A DNA stretch of 64,000 nt from Asparagopsis taxiformis. Lineage: Eukaryota > Rhodophyta > Florideophyceae > Bonnemaisoniales > Bonnemaisoniaceae. Positions 41,010 to 51,674 of the stretch are shown here, piece by piece; positions within the stretch are counted from its first letter, which is position 1, and every line of letters starts with the position of its first letter. The position numbers and the translations under genes were made by a program. The notes under the pieces were generated by a model. It ran no database searches, had not been told where the DNA came from, and saw only the letters and a list, made by a program, of their open reading frames with translations. Location of the stretch: NCBI GenBank assembly GCA_030407315.1, contig JALQPE010002635.1, positions 41,091 to 105,090 on the forward strand, written 5' to 3'.

Positions 41010-43162
41010 TCATTTCTCACTGCGAAGCGATAGAATTCTCTGAAAACAGAGTAACATAAGCGGAAACGAGGAAAGCCCCGATCCAGCAAGTACGCTGTAG
41101 GAATGATATCCAATCGGCGGTGATCAGCCGGATTCCGAAAGGAGGAAAATGAGTAATACTCGAGGATCGAGTCCTTCAATGGCCTTCGACTAAGAAGTCG
41201 GTAGAGTGGGTCTTTTACGAGATTTCCTCCGACCAGGAGTATTTCAGTCTTCCGTCCCTTACCTACTGAAAGGTTAGCTGGACTCGCGAATCCTCCGAAC
41301 GGAGTATCTCCTTGTGCGAGTCGGACCGGATGGGGTGCGCGAATGCCAGAACCGGATCTGGTCTTACTACCTCGCGGTAGGAGTCTCCTGCACAGCCGTG
41401 AATCGGCGTCAAGGCGCGTCGCGGTGTGTTGTGTGGTTCACGAGCGACGGAACTGTAGTAGCTAGATGCCTACAGGGTCCCTAGCCTCGGTAGCGAGGTG
41501 AGCGGTAGAGCAAACGAATCCAAAAGATTCACGCTGCTTTCGCGTTGGCGGTAAGCCAATAATCCACGCTAAGTGGGAGGGTGCTCACGCGCTGGGCGTA
41601 TCGATGGAGCAAGGGACGTAAAATATAGAGCCACGAAGCTGGTGAGAGCGTTGTCTCAAGAGGAGGGAATCTCGAACTGAGATAAACGGCAAGCCCGCGA
41701 GGTGCTGAGTCAATGGGGTCGTAAGTCCCAATAACTTTACGTTACCTTTTCAGGCTAGGCGCCCTCTGCTTGTCGGAGGGGCTTAAGTACTAGTAGTTAG
41801 TCTAAATAAAGCTACACTATTGGCTAGTGATTAGGGTGTGCATGCGAGCTGCATGAACCCAAGTGGTTGTCCAATAGTATTGGTTGTAGCCGGATTGGCA
41901 GGTGCAAGATCATTGCATAGAATACAGGTAGTGTAATACATGTTACTAGTTTACAGTGTAAAGGCGCTCGGCCAAAATAAATTTCCCCGTGTGGGTCAGT
42001 CGTAGTGGTTCCGAGGTCCGGTAAGCACTGAGATCACCTATAAGGTAGTTTACAGTGAGGGAGGGTCCTACACCTGTACCTCGTGGGCAGTTGGACGGCT
42101 TACCTGACTGGCGAGTCCCGGGCTGGGACTTGGCCAATCATGTGGCAGCACGCGCCTATTAGGGGTAAGCCTAAAATACCTACTACAGGAACACGATTGG
42201 GAATCGTAGATCTACTCTCGCGAGAGAGGTTGCACGCTGAAGAGCGGTTGTAAGGTGCTTTCCAGGCGAATAGGATGTAGTCCACAATGGTGCTGACTTT
42301 ATTGTAACCGTTGCGGTGAGTCACTGTACTAAATGCGTTAAAGTCGGATCTCGATTGGCCAGGACAGATGGTCCCGGACAACCAGTGGGGTGGACCTTGT
42401 GGTCCCTACAAATTCCCCACGACACTGACACTTTTCGTGTACTTCTACTACAGTAAACTAATATTGAAACTATCGCTAACAGTGTCGCTACTATTGCAGA
42501 ACGACGTGTACGCGCGCCGACGTACACGTGTTAGAAGGCTCGCGTCCCTGCTGTCGCCTCGCGCTACTACACGTGCCCGTGGATTCTGTCGTACCGCCTG
42601 GCGGTCCTCCCATACTGAACCGTGTTGCCTCTCTATTTGGTAGCCACTTACGGGATGTGCCAATCATAAGGCACCAGCCAACTGTGTAGTATACGTGGCC
42701 AATTCGAAAATGGCAAATATTTACGGTTTCCGCGGAATTCGAATTTCGGCGGACCTGAGCGATAACAGCAATGCACGAACATTGCTGGCGCGTGCGCGCG
42801 CGCAACCGGCACACGTGCGCAGCGAACGAACTGGCACGCGGCCAACGGACCAACGGGTCCCCACGTGTGACCCACAAGGTCCTTTCCCATTCGGGGACGT
42901 TACGAGCAGTGTTTACACTGTAATGCGATGCCATTGTTGCTACATAGGTATTGGCAACGTGCCGGGAGGGAAAGGGGACAAGCATCGATCGAGCAACGAG
43001 CTCTAGTCTACGACTGACTTCTACGTTTTACGTTTACGTTTACGCCTAACGAGGCTTCGTCTCCGTCGAGCTGCGTACTCCCTGCCCATTGCCACACGTG
43101 AGGCTGATCGCGTGTCGTGCCTACGGGTTTGGTTGAGAGCGCCTCCGGTGACGTGCCACCTC
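41010..43162. other. Non-coding region upstream of element A
   Basis: 2.1 kb with no supported ORF. Several short stem-like and GGTCC-rich stretches (42370-42410, 42850-42880) and a TTTACG short tandem repeat (about 43026-43045). It may contain LTR debris, but I could not pair copies. Confidence 0.4.
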
Positions 43163-43821
43163 TGTCATACCACGGAGTGGTCTGCCCTGGTGGGGTCGTG
43201 TCGACATCCTATTGGACGACCCCGGTTCGGGAATAACCAATGGAAACAGCCTCGCTGTACCTCAGACCAGTAAGGGAGAGGGACCCATTGGGACAACTAA
43301 AGACCCCACAAGGGGCAAATTTTAACTAAGCTGACTCAGCTAACTTTACACTGTAACACTAACAGTCGGTGATCTCGCGGGCTCCCGCAGTCGCCATAAT
43401 CAGGGATCTGATTGGTGCACATAAGGATATTTATTCCTAACTGTCTACCTACCCTAACTGTTTACAGTAACTTAGTCTAGTATAAAATGCCTCTGGATTA
43501 GCCAGAGTGCTTAACCTTTAGAGGTAACGTAAACTCACGTGGAATTTACGACTCCACTGAACAGTGTTTGCATTGCTCTTTTCTATCCTTCTAGGACGAA
43601 TTAGCTTTAGCTATACAGCTCGACGGGTTACGTCTTTCGCTCCATCAATACGCACTTCGTGCGTGAGCACCCCCCAACCTTCACCCGGTATTACCGGCAG
43701 ACCTTTCGGGGTATACTCGCTATTGGCGGTTGACGCAAGATTCGCTTGCTCTACCACACTACCGAGGCTCGGGACACCTGTAGGGTGGTTTTGCCGCTTT
43801 GCGGATTTTCTACCTACTACA
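43163..43821 (+). repeat. 5' LTR of element A
   Basis: Begins TGTCATACCACGG and ends CTACTACA; matches 52519-53174. Contains a TATAAAA at 43481-43487. Confidence 0.92.
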
Positions 43822-43840
43822 TTGGTCTCTCGACCTAGAA
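43822..43840 (+). other. Primer-binding site of element A
   Basis: TTGGTCTCTCGACCTAGAA starts at the LTR end; TGG is the complement of a tRNA CCA end. The primer tRNA is not identified. The identical 19-mer recurs at 53436. Confidence 0.6.
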
Positions 43841-44044
43841 TCTTACCGTCATCTCAGCCGACCGGCGACACACCGAAACCACTCAAGAAGAGTAAACTCG
43901 TCGTTAGACGTGAGCTCATTGAACAAGAGTAGAAGTGATGCCATCGGACAAGTCTCCGGAACATTCTGACTCCGAGTCAGACCCCATCGGGGGAGGTTCA
44001 ACCCAAGAATTCGTCACTGAGGAAGGAGTCTACCGACTTATGCT

Positions 44045-45877
44045 ATGCATGAACATGCAGACAAGATTCTCAATGATAAATTGAAAGAGATGCGTGATGA
44101 GATCAGCCAAGCTGTGGAGGACACCCTCGATGACCGACACGGCGATCTCGTCTCAACTCTCGTGGATAACACGATTGATTTGCTTGCACCCAAGCTGAAA
44201 GCCATTTGCCACGAAGTGGTAGATGAGAAAGAAGTAGAAGTCTTTTCGGGAACGTGGAAGTCTATCCGTGTGGATTTTCTACAACGGGTTATCCGGCTTG
44301 AAAAGAAGGTCACTGACCTACAAAGGAGAAGCTACGCTAGCTCTTCTTCCGGCGATCATCAGCACCAAGGGCTTTGGAACCAACAAGACGGCACTGCCGA
44401 GAACAGCGTAGCTGTGGAAGCCGAGAAGCTCGACAAGGTCGTGGACGTCACCAGACGTTTATCAGATCGAGTGGACTTACTCAGCGAGTCTCTCGCCCGT
44501 CCGGTAACAAGTCGAAATCCCAACGTGGGTGACCCAGTCTTTGGGTTTGGTGATACACCTTCGAATCCATTCGAAACAGAAGAAGGACCCTTGGAACCAG
44601 GCTTAACTCCTTTTAGAGCCCGCGAACCCGCGTTCGATCGTGTAGTATCCTACCGGTATTACCGGTTACAAGACAAGTCGTCATCGACAGAAGCTCCGAA
44701 CGGAAAGAGTAGAAGTCTCTACAAGATAACGGAAAAGATTCGGAACTTCAATGCGTCCTTGACGCCGTTCGATGGAACGCAACCCATCGATATACTTCAA
44801 TTCCTCGCCGAGTACCAAGATGCTTGTGACTCCTGCGGAGTATCAGAAGGAATAGCAACAAAGTTGCTACGTTATTTCCTTGAAGGAGATGCGCAACGAT
44901 TCATCGCGTCCGAATCTCGGAAAAGGAAGTTGCTAAATCAACTGCACCAGCAGATAACGTGGCCACAGGCCGTCCATGCTTTACTTTCTCGTTATGCAAC
45001 GGATACAGTTTTGGCTGACGCCTACGACGCGGTCACGCGTATTAAACAAGAACCTCACGAAGATGAGGCAGAATACGCCGACAGACTGCAAGAGGCCGCA
45101 CTGTTGTGTGCTAATGTTTTCTCTGAAAGAGACTTGGTAAACTACTACCTCAAAGGGCTACGCCCGGGGGTAAAAGACACCGTGAAGGTCACCGTTGGCC
45201 GAGACGGCGAAGATTTCCTTGCTGTGCGCAATCTGGCAAAAGGACTCGGGGATTCCCTAAGAGCCACCACAGCCGACACGGCTAAGCCCAAGATGTACCC
45301 TAGTAGGGAACTCGCCGAACGGAAACGCAAAGCGTTACTAGCCACCATGGCTAGAGAAGACCTCGGAACGAGGAGAGAAGCAACTACGTCGCAGACGTTA
45401 CAACCACTGACTGTGGGTCCGAACGCGGAGGCACCGCCGATGGAAGTACCACCCCTCACCGAGGATCATGTGAATCTTGCCGAGTCCATGATCCCGAAGG
45501 GTGCGGTCAATTGGCGTTGCTCCGGATGCCGGCAACCCGGTCACGTGTTGTACACGTGCCCGTATCTCTCCCGTTCCGTAGGAATGTATTTCGCTTTCGC
45601 AAACTATGCATACCAGCAAGAACCGGAACAAGTCAGGCGCCGACAGCAACGGCAATTTGACAAGTTCAAGAAGAAGCAAGTCCCTGCAAAGACGATTATC
45701 CAACGGCAGAAACCGTTTCCACGCATGGTCGCGTTTGCCGAGGACGACCCCGTCGCTGACCAAGCCAATCCGGTTTCCGGACTTCAACGGAGTATAGGTT
45801 CGTCTCTCTCGGCGGAAACCGCAGTTGATACCCTGGCATCTTCAGATGAATCATCCGACACTTCGTCGGAAAACTAA
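44045..45877 (+). CDS. gag: Gag of element A
   Basis: 610 aa. The N-terminal ~170 residues are helical and charged (LKEMRDEISQAVEDTLDD, EKKVTDLQRR), probably coiled coil. The central retrotransposon gag/capsid domain (about 245-400) carries FDGTQPIDILQFLAEYQDAC, LLRYFLEGDAQRF, WPQAVHALLSRYA, EAEYADRLQEAALLC and YYLKGLRPGVKD. Near residue 490 there is a zinc knuckle CSGCRQPGHVLYTC, fitting C-x2-C-x4-H-x4-C, for RNA binding. A second ATG at 43938 in another frame opens a Ser/Asp-rich stretch that runs into this ORF only through a frame change near 44040. The true N-terminus may therefore lie there. The particle-forming protein is cytoplasmic. Confidence 0.85.
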   Translation: MHEHADKILNDKLKEMRDEISQAVEDTLDDRHGDLVSTLVDNTIDLLAPKLKAICHEVVDEKEVEVFSGTWKSIRVDFLQRVIRLEKKVTDLQRRSYASSSSGDHQHQGLWNQQDGTAENSVAVEAEKLDKVVDVTRRLSDRVDLLSESLARPVTSRNPNVGDPVFGFGDTPSNPFETEEGPLEPGLTPFRAREPAFDRVVSYRYYRLQDKSSSTEAPNGKSRSLYKITEKIRNFNASLTPFDGTQPIDILQFLAEYQDACDSCGVSEGIATKLLRYFLEGDAQRFIASESRKRKLLNQLHQQITWPQAVHALLSRYATDTVLADAYDAVTRIKQEPHEDEAEYADRLQEAALLCANVFSERDLVNYYLKGLRPGVKDTVKVTVGRDGEDFLAVRNLAKGLGDSLRATTADTAKPKMYPSRELAERKRKALLATMAREDLGTRREATTSQTLQPLTVGPNAEAPPMEVPPLTEDHVNLAESMIPKGAVNWRCSGCRQPGHVLYTCPYLSRSVGMYFAFANYAYQQEPEQVRRRQQRQFDKFKKKQVPAKTIIQRQKPFPRMVAFAEDDPVADQANPVSGLQRSIGSSLSAETAVDTLASSDESSDTSSEN

Positions 45878-45891
45878 CCGGGGGGAGTGAG

Positions 45892-48660
45892 GTGTCGCGC
45901 TCCCGCCAGGAGGTGGAACAGCTTAGCTGTAAGGTGGACATCTCACCATCCACACCTCCACAGGGTGGAACGGAGATACCAACGCGGTTGAACCGTCCTA
46001 CCCAGACACCAACAGGGGATATCCCTTATCCCCTCCCCTCTCAGCCAAAGGCTGCATGTCTTTTGAAGGCAGCCCACTACGTGGTTTTAGGTTCCATCGG
46101 AATATCCGAGACACTTCTAACGCCTATGCGTATGGTTATAGACACAGGTTCAGGCCCTTCTGTAGTCCAAGAATCAACCTTACCCAAAGGATGGAAGACC
46201 TATGCCGCGCATACCGGGAACATTCCTCAACTGGCAGACGCCAATGGTAATCCTCTCAGGATAACAGGAAGAATCAAGCTGCTAATACAGCTAGGTCGTA
46301 AGGTTCTGGACGCAGAATTCTTTGTAGCACCTAAGCTGGCAGTACCAGTTATCCTGGGAACAAGTATCATGAACTCACATGTAGATGCAATTCGATGCCG
46401 CGCTCAGCGCATTGATGTACACGATGGTGGATCGATCGCCATCCTGCTGATGCAAAACGTGAGTAAATTGAACAACTCTTCTTCTTGCTATGTACATGAA
46501 CCAAACCCTTCGCAGGGTACTGATCTGGACCACCAGTCAAACCGGATCCGGCTAGCAAGAGAAATCACAATCCCCCCTATGAATCAAGTAACCGCATCGG
46601 TTGTCTGTGCTGGGGGCGGACTAAGCCTCCTTGAGGCAAAGGAAAAACTATTCCACCGACAGCGGATCTCAATGCCGAACGGCATTGCTGAAATCATTCC
46701 TCGTACAGTCTTCACTGTCATTCTCACCAATTTTGGTTCGACCGAAAGATACCTCCCGAAGGGGACGGTTGTCGGTATTGCCCGTCGAGCACCCGGCCCA
46801 GCCGATCAAAAGCTCCCTAGTGAGTTATCCTCTTCCGGCTCAAACCGTATCATCAGTCTAACCAACCCGATGACGGGAACCAAGGAGAAAGAGAATCCGC
46901 AATGGCGGGAGGATGTATCCTTGGAGCACCTTCAACAACCACAGTTGAAGGAGAAAATTATAGCGATGCTATCGCAACATGAGTCCATGTGGGACGGGTC
47001 TCTTGGAGACATTAAAGCAACCGAGCATCGGATTGATATAATCGAAGGAAGTCGACCACGTCGACAGCAACCATACCGAATGGGACCCTTGAGAAGGGAG
47101 CTAGCAAGTAAGGAGATCATCTCCATGCTAGAAAAAGGTGTCATTGAGCCCTCGAACTCCGAATGGGCTAGCCCAGTGGTCCTGGTACCCAAGAAGGATG
47201 GTAAATTACGCTTCTGCGTTGACTACCGACGTCTCAACGACATCACCATCTCGGATGCTTATCCGTTACCCCGTATGGACGATTGCATAGACTCCTTAGG
47301 AGATGCACGCGTGTTCACCACGCTTGATTGCAACTCAGGCTATTGGCAAATACCCGTTGCCTCCGAGGATCGGGATAAGACGGCTTTCACGTCACATCTT
47401 GGGACGTATCGGTTTAAACGACTGCCCTTCGGGCTGAAGAATGCACCAGCCACGTTCCAACGTGCGATTGACATTATCCTAAGCAGCGTACGCTGGCAAA
47501 CATGTCTTATCTATCTTGACGACGTCATCGTCTTCTCACGTAGTGAGGAAGACCACCTCCACCAAGTGGACCAGGTACTCACACTGTTGAGGACGGCAGG
47601 GGTAACCCTCACGCTGGCCAAGTGCCACTTCTTCGAAGCAAAAGTAGACTACCTCGGACATGTTGTTATGCCAGGTAAGCTGGCGGGCGCCCAAACTGCG
47701 ACGGATGCTATCGCGAAAGCAACTTTTCCAACCACCCCCACGCAAATGCGTTCCTTCCTGGGGAGCTGCGGTGTCTTCCGCCGTTTCGTCAAAGGGTATG
47801 CGGATATCTCCCACCCCCTCAACGCGATGTTGACCAAAGACAAACTACCGAGCTTCGGTTCAAGTCCTCCAACAGCGGAACAACGCCACGCGTTCGATAA
47901 ACTTAAAGAATCTCTGGTGCAACCACCGATACTGGCTTTGCCCAGGGTGGGTAAACCCTACATCGTAGATACAGACGCCTCTGCGTATCAGATAGGGTGT
48001 GCGCTGTTGCAACAGCAGGATGACGACGACTATCGTCCTGTAGGATATTGGTCGCGGACCTTGACCAAACCTGAACGGGGATATTCTCCGACGGAGCGCG
48101 AGTGTCTCGCCGTAGTATGGGCAGTCACTACCCTTAGGCCGTACCTTGAACAAACGAAGTTCGTGGTGAGGTCCGATCATAACGCGTTGCGTTGGTTGAT
48201 GAATATCACTGACCCGTCAGGGCGCCTGTGTCGTTGGCGACTCCGTCTGTCGGAGTTTGACTACACCATAGTCTATCGTCCTGGCAGGGTTCATCAGGTA
48301 CCAGACGCGTTATCGCGTGTCGAAACGGAAGGGGCAGACCCCCATCCAGTGGATGACGAAATACCCACGCTCTTCGCGTATGACCTTCACCAGGAAATAC
48401 CTGTTACCGAAGAGATGAACCCGTGGTTCTTTGATGTACTCATCGCGCGAACTTCCGATGACACCCCCCTGATGGAGGAAAACCAAGCTGTCATGACGAC
48501 ACATCCTCAGACAGAAGGTTCCGAACCAATCACACTCAACGAGTGGATCGAGGAGCAACGCTCTGATGACTTTTGTCAACAAGTATTGACAAGTCAGAAG
48601 TCTGACACTGTCTTCTTCGAAGATGACAAAGGTGTCTTGCGACGTAAAATCCACCCTTGA
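45892..48660 (+). CDS. pol: Pol of element A: protease, reverse transcriptase, RNase H
   Basis: 922 codons in the -1 frame relative to gag. The frame is already open from 45850, overlapping gag by 28 nt, so a -1 shift could connect them; no canonical slippery heptamer is seen. Aspartic protease: MVIDTGSGPSVV (Asp about 84). RT: PVVLVPKKDGKLRFCVDYRRL, TTLDCNSGYWQIPV, FKRLPFGLKNAPATFQRAI and YLDDVIVFS (about 541), giving all three catalytic Asp. RNase H: YIVDTDASAYQIGCALLQQ (about 692), PTERECLAVVWAV and VVRSDHNALRWL. The GTG at the listed start is not a likely initiator. It ends at a stop in the linker before integrase, which continues in another frame. Confidence 0.9.
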   Translation: MSRSRQEVEQLSCKVDISPSTPPQGGTEIPTRLNRPTQTPTGDIPYPLPSQPKAACLLKAAHYVVLGSIGISETLLTPMRMVIDTGSGPSVVQESTLPKGWKTYAAHTGNIPQLADANGNPLRITGRIKLLIQLGRKVLDAEFFVAPKLAVPVILGTSIMNSHVDAIRCRAQRIDVHDGGSIAILLMQNVSKLNNSSSCYVHEPNPSQGTDLDHQSNRIRLAREITIPPMNQVTASVVCAGGGLSLLEAKEKLFHRQRISMPNGIAEIIPRTVFTVILTNFGSTERYLPKGTVVGIARRAPGPADQKLPSELSSSGSNRIISLTNPMTGTKEKENPQWREDVSLEHLQQPQLKEKIIAMLSQHESMWDGSLGDIKATEHRIDIIEGSRPRRQQPYRMGPLRRELASKEIISMLEKGVIEPSNSEWASPVVLVPKKDGKLRFCVDYRRLNDITISDAYPLPRMDDCIDSLGDARVFTTLDCNSGYWQIPVASEDRDKTAFTSHLGTYRFKRLPFGLKNAPATFQRAIDIILSSVRWQTCLIYLDDVIVFSRSEEDHLHQVDQVLTLLRTAGVTLTLAKCHFFEAKVDYLGHVVMPGKLAGAQTATDAIAKATFPTTPTQMRSFLGSCGVFRRFVKGYADISHPLNAMLTKDKLPSFGSSPPTAEQRHAFDKLKESLVQPPILALPRVGKPYIVDTDASAYQIGCALLQQQDDDDYRPVGYWSRTLTKPERGYSPTERECLAVVWAVTTLRPYLEQTKFVVRSDHNALRWLMNITDPSGRLCRWRLRLSEFDYTIVYRPGRVHQVPDALSRVETEGADPHPVDDEIPTLFAYDLHQEIPVTEEMNPWFFDVLIARTSDDTPLMEENQAVMTTHPQTEGSEPITLNEWIEEQRSDDFCQQVLTSQKSDTVFFEDDKGVLRRKIHP

Positions 48661-49468
48661 CAATTCCCACCAGGTGGTTGTACCAAGAACACTCAGGCCC
48701 CGCCTGTTGAAGATGTGTCATCACGATGTACTCGCGGGTCACCCCGGACAAAACCGTATGTATGAGAACATGCGTCTCTCGTACTACTGGCCGGCCATGG
48801 CCGCGGATATCACCGCTACGGTTGAACGTTGTCAGGCTTGCGCCAGGAACCGACTCAAGTTGCGTAGATACGCTAATACCTTGAAACTATTCCCAGCTTC
48901 AGCACCGCTGGAAGAAGTCTCTATAGACTTACTAGGCCCTCTGCCTAAAACAAAGAAGGGTAACTTTCACCTCTTAGTAATTACCTGTCGCTTCACGAAG
49001 CTTACACAGGTTGTACCATTACGCAGTATCACTGCTTACCATGTGGCTGTCGCCTTCTGCACCCACTGGATTTTCAAGTACGGTCCCCCTAGGACGTTGC
49101 TCTCCGATAACGGACCTCAGTTTGCTTCCAAACTTTTCCAGGCTGTTTGCCTGCAACTTGGAACAAAGAACTTGTTCACAACAACCTACCACCCACAGAC
49201 CAACGGTCAGGTGGAACGGTATAACCGTACGTTGTTGAACATGTTACGCAACTACGTAAACGAAAACCAGAATGACTGGGACGTGTACGCACCAGCGTTG
49301 ACGTACGCGTACAATACGCACGTGCATCGCACGACAGGGACGACACCCTTTGACCTTATCCTAAGTAGACCACCACCCCTTATTCCCTTCATCACTCGAC
49401 AAGAACACGGCAAAAACCGGACGCTTTCTGAAACAGGACTTCCTGCAACGGATTGCTCAAGCAATTGA
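48623..49468 (+). CDS. Integrase core of element A (frameshifted from pol)
   Basis: The frame is offset from pol; the pol frame stops at 48660 while this frame carries the continuing sequence DNSHQVVVPRTLRP, so a single-base indel near 48650 is likely. Zinc-binding HHCC: HHDVLAGHPG and CQACAR. Core: Asp102 in VSIDLLG, Asp162 in LLSDNGPQF and Glu198 in TNGQVERYNR, with DDx35E spacing. The C-terminal part ends in a second frame change around 49412, within a run of five A. All catalytic residues are present although the reading frame is broken on both sides. Confidence 0.88.
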   Translation: MTKVSCDVKSTLDNSHQVVVPRTLRPRLLKMCHHDVLAGHPGQNRMYENMRLSYYWPAMAADITATVERCQACARNRLKLRRYANTLKLFPASAPLEEVSIDLLGPLPKTKKGNFHLLVITCRFTKLTQVVPLRSITAYHVAVAFCTHWIFKYGPPRTLLSDNGPQFASKLFQAVCLQLGTKNLFTTTYHPQTNGQVERYNRTLLNMLRNYVNENQNDWDVYAPALTYAYNTHVHRTTGTTPFDLILSRPPPLIPFITRQEHGKNRTLSETGLPATDCSSN

Positions 49469-49907
49469 GAAGGCCGGTCAAAGGCTACACGCCACGCAAG
49501 CGCGTTATAAGCGAGACTTTGACCGGGGAGTCCGGAAGACCAAACGACTCCTCCAGGAGGGCGACTACGTCTACCTTGACAACCCCGAGGTACGGGAACG
49601 AAACAAGTTAACGCCACTAGCGCAAGGACCTTTCAAGGTCGTGAAAGCCGGTAGGCGAACCGTTCACATAGAACGGGATGGACTTGTCGAACAAGTTAGC
49701 CACGACCGCGTGACGTATGCGCCACAACCTGAACAGGAAACACCGCACTCACGGTTAACTTCTAACGGAGCATCCGCACCTGCGGTGGGAACCGACGACC
49801 AAACCGCCAACACGGTGCCGAGTATGGCGGAAGAGTGCCTACATCGTGATGCATCAAGCCCGCAGCGCGTACCTCTTCCAACCGAACAACCCCAGGTCAC
49901 CCTGTAA
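49404..49907 (+). pseudogene. Integrase C-terminal domain of element A
   Basis: Continues the integrase in a third frame: GRFLKQDFLQRIAQAIEKAG, QARYKRDFDRGVRK, then the GPY/F-type end LQEGDYVYLDNPE and KLTPLAQGPFKVVKAGRRTV. Stops at TAA, 49905-49907, before the chromodomain ORF. Confidence 0.8.
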
Positions 49908-49915
49908 CCAAGCCT

Positions 49916-50581
49916 TTGTCATCCCGCTCCGCGGTTGAGGGTGAACCTTTAACCGACATACCGAGTATCGGTCCGAGACGAACCGTCTTTAAGGAGGGGG
50001 CCCAGGCCGATATTCATCGTCAGGATAATGCTGCTTCACAGCCGATCTCCACTCAACTTGACCTCTCCGAGGATGAAACTCTTGACAAAATGCAGGAACC
50101 TGCTTCCCAAGACGCCAACAAGACGTTCTCCCGGCTGCGCCGATCAACCCAGAAGGAACCAACCGGAACAAGCCCGAAGAAGAATAGTCGCCCTCATCGA
50201 CAAGCAAGAAGCCGGCAGCACGGCATGGAAATATCCCAAGAAGCCACTTCGGCTGAGCCGCTTAACCCTACGGGTGACACGGCTAACACCGTAAGAAGAC
50301 GACGCTCGTCGAGTCAAGATGTTCCAACCGAACAGGGAGCTATCTCCCAGAACCTGGAACCACCTGAGGAACAGGAATTCGCCATAGACGACTTGATCGA
50401 CCATGTGGTCGACGACGATAATGAGGAGTGGTTCCTCGTAAGGTGGTACGGGTACCGTGACCCCACATGGACGCAACGGCACAACGTGCCTGACGAACAA
50501 ATCTCCCGATACTTCCGTAAGCGGAACCGCCAAGCGGCTAAGAAAACGTCTAAAAGACGAACGGCTAAGAAGCGCCGATAA
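49916..50581 (+). CDS. Chromodomain-bearing C-terminus of element A pol
   Basis: 221 codons in a new frame after the stop at 49907. It is mostly a charged, Ser/Arg/Pro-rich linker. The last ~70 residues form a chromodomain: EFAIDDLIDHVVDDDNEEWF, LVRWYGYRDPTWTQ, NVPDEQISRYFRKR, followed by a basic tail (KKTSKRRTAKKRR). In chromoviruses this domain, fused to integrase, directs integration to heterochromatin. The separation by a stop codon is either decay or a stop/shift; there is no good initiator ATG, so decay is more likely. Confidence 0.78.
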   Translation: MSSRSAVEGEPLTDIPSIGPRRTVFKEGAQADIHRQDNAASQPISTQLDLSEDETLDKMQEPASQDANKTFSRLRRSTQKEPTGTSPKKNSRPHRQARSRQHGMEISQEATSAEPLNPTGDTANTVRRRRSSSQDVPTEQGAISQNLEPPEEQEFAIDDLIDHVVDDDNEEWFLVRWYGYRDPTWTQRHNVPDEQISRYFRKRNRQAAKKTSKRRTAKKRR

Positions 50582-51674
50582 GTGAAGATATAGGGTTGCC
50601 CCACAGCTACGCTGATTGTACGCAGAAGCGTCAAGTAGAACGGCTAGTGGTTGCAGCGTCACAGCTGGGGACCACAATGTAAACCTGGTAAGGTACCATG
50701 TCTGCAGGGCAGCAATCTTCACAAATGGTTTTCCCTCTTACGCACGTCGCAGCGCTCAAGGACAAGCCGTTTCCGGTCAAATGTTGCATACCCAATAGGG
50801 TGGATGGTGAAGGATCATCGGCAAATACCGGAAAGTCTGTGAGTACAGATTCTCCACGAGGAGGAATACGCCATGGGTAAGGAACTGCGACGCAGTGAAA
50901 GGTCGAAACCCGAAGGGTGCTCACGCGGAACGCGCACACGCCAAAATATGGTTGCATGATCACCGCTGGCCGGGAGCCAAAAATTGCAATTTTTTGATCA
51001 GCCGATGCGGCCAGAAATTGGAAAATTTTATTCGGCCGCCGGCGCCAAAATTTGGCTAGAGGCCGAAGGCCAGAAATTCTAAAATTTTGATTTTCTTGTG
51101 CCTCGACGGCGGTGGAACGCAGCGGCGCGTTGATCAACTCAAGTGCAATGCACACCATGGAACCGCAGCATCGCTGGCATCAGATCTCATGCCCAACGCC
51201 GCCGGCGTCTACCCAAGGACCAGGCGGCCCATGTCGAACCCATTCGGACCACTTTTGGGGACCAGTCGGACCACATCTGGACCACGTGGTCCTATATTTG
51301 GACCGCTCGGACCAATTTTTTATTTGTCTTTGATACGCACAGGTATCCAAATTCTGGCTATTGCACGTTATTTGGGCTTCTTCCAAAGCGGAAACGGGAG
51401 AAGACTACCTTCTTCAGACCACAATGTGGTACGCATCAGCGATGCAAAGGTGCAGCACTTAACAGTCAACTGAAAAGGAACATCAAACCGATCCTCTACA
51501 TGCCAATTAACTTCCCGCACAGCGGTATTTACTATCAAGACTTGCAGCACTGCTGATCATCGCCTATTGCCTCCGCAATCTCCTCCGGTTCCGGTGTCTC
51601 GCGAGGCGAACGGGGGGAACCCTGCTTGTCGATTGGCGGTGAACGCGGAGTGTTCCGGTGGACTTCTACTTCTT

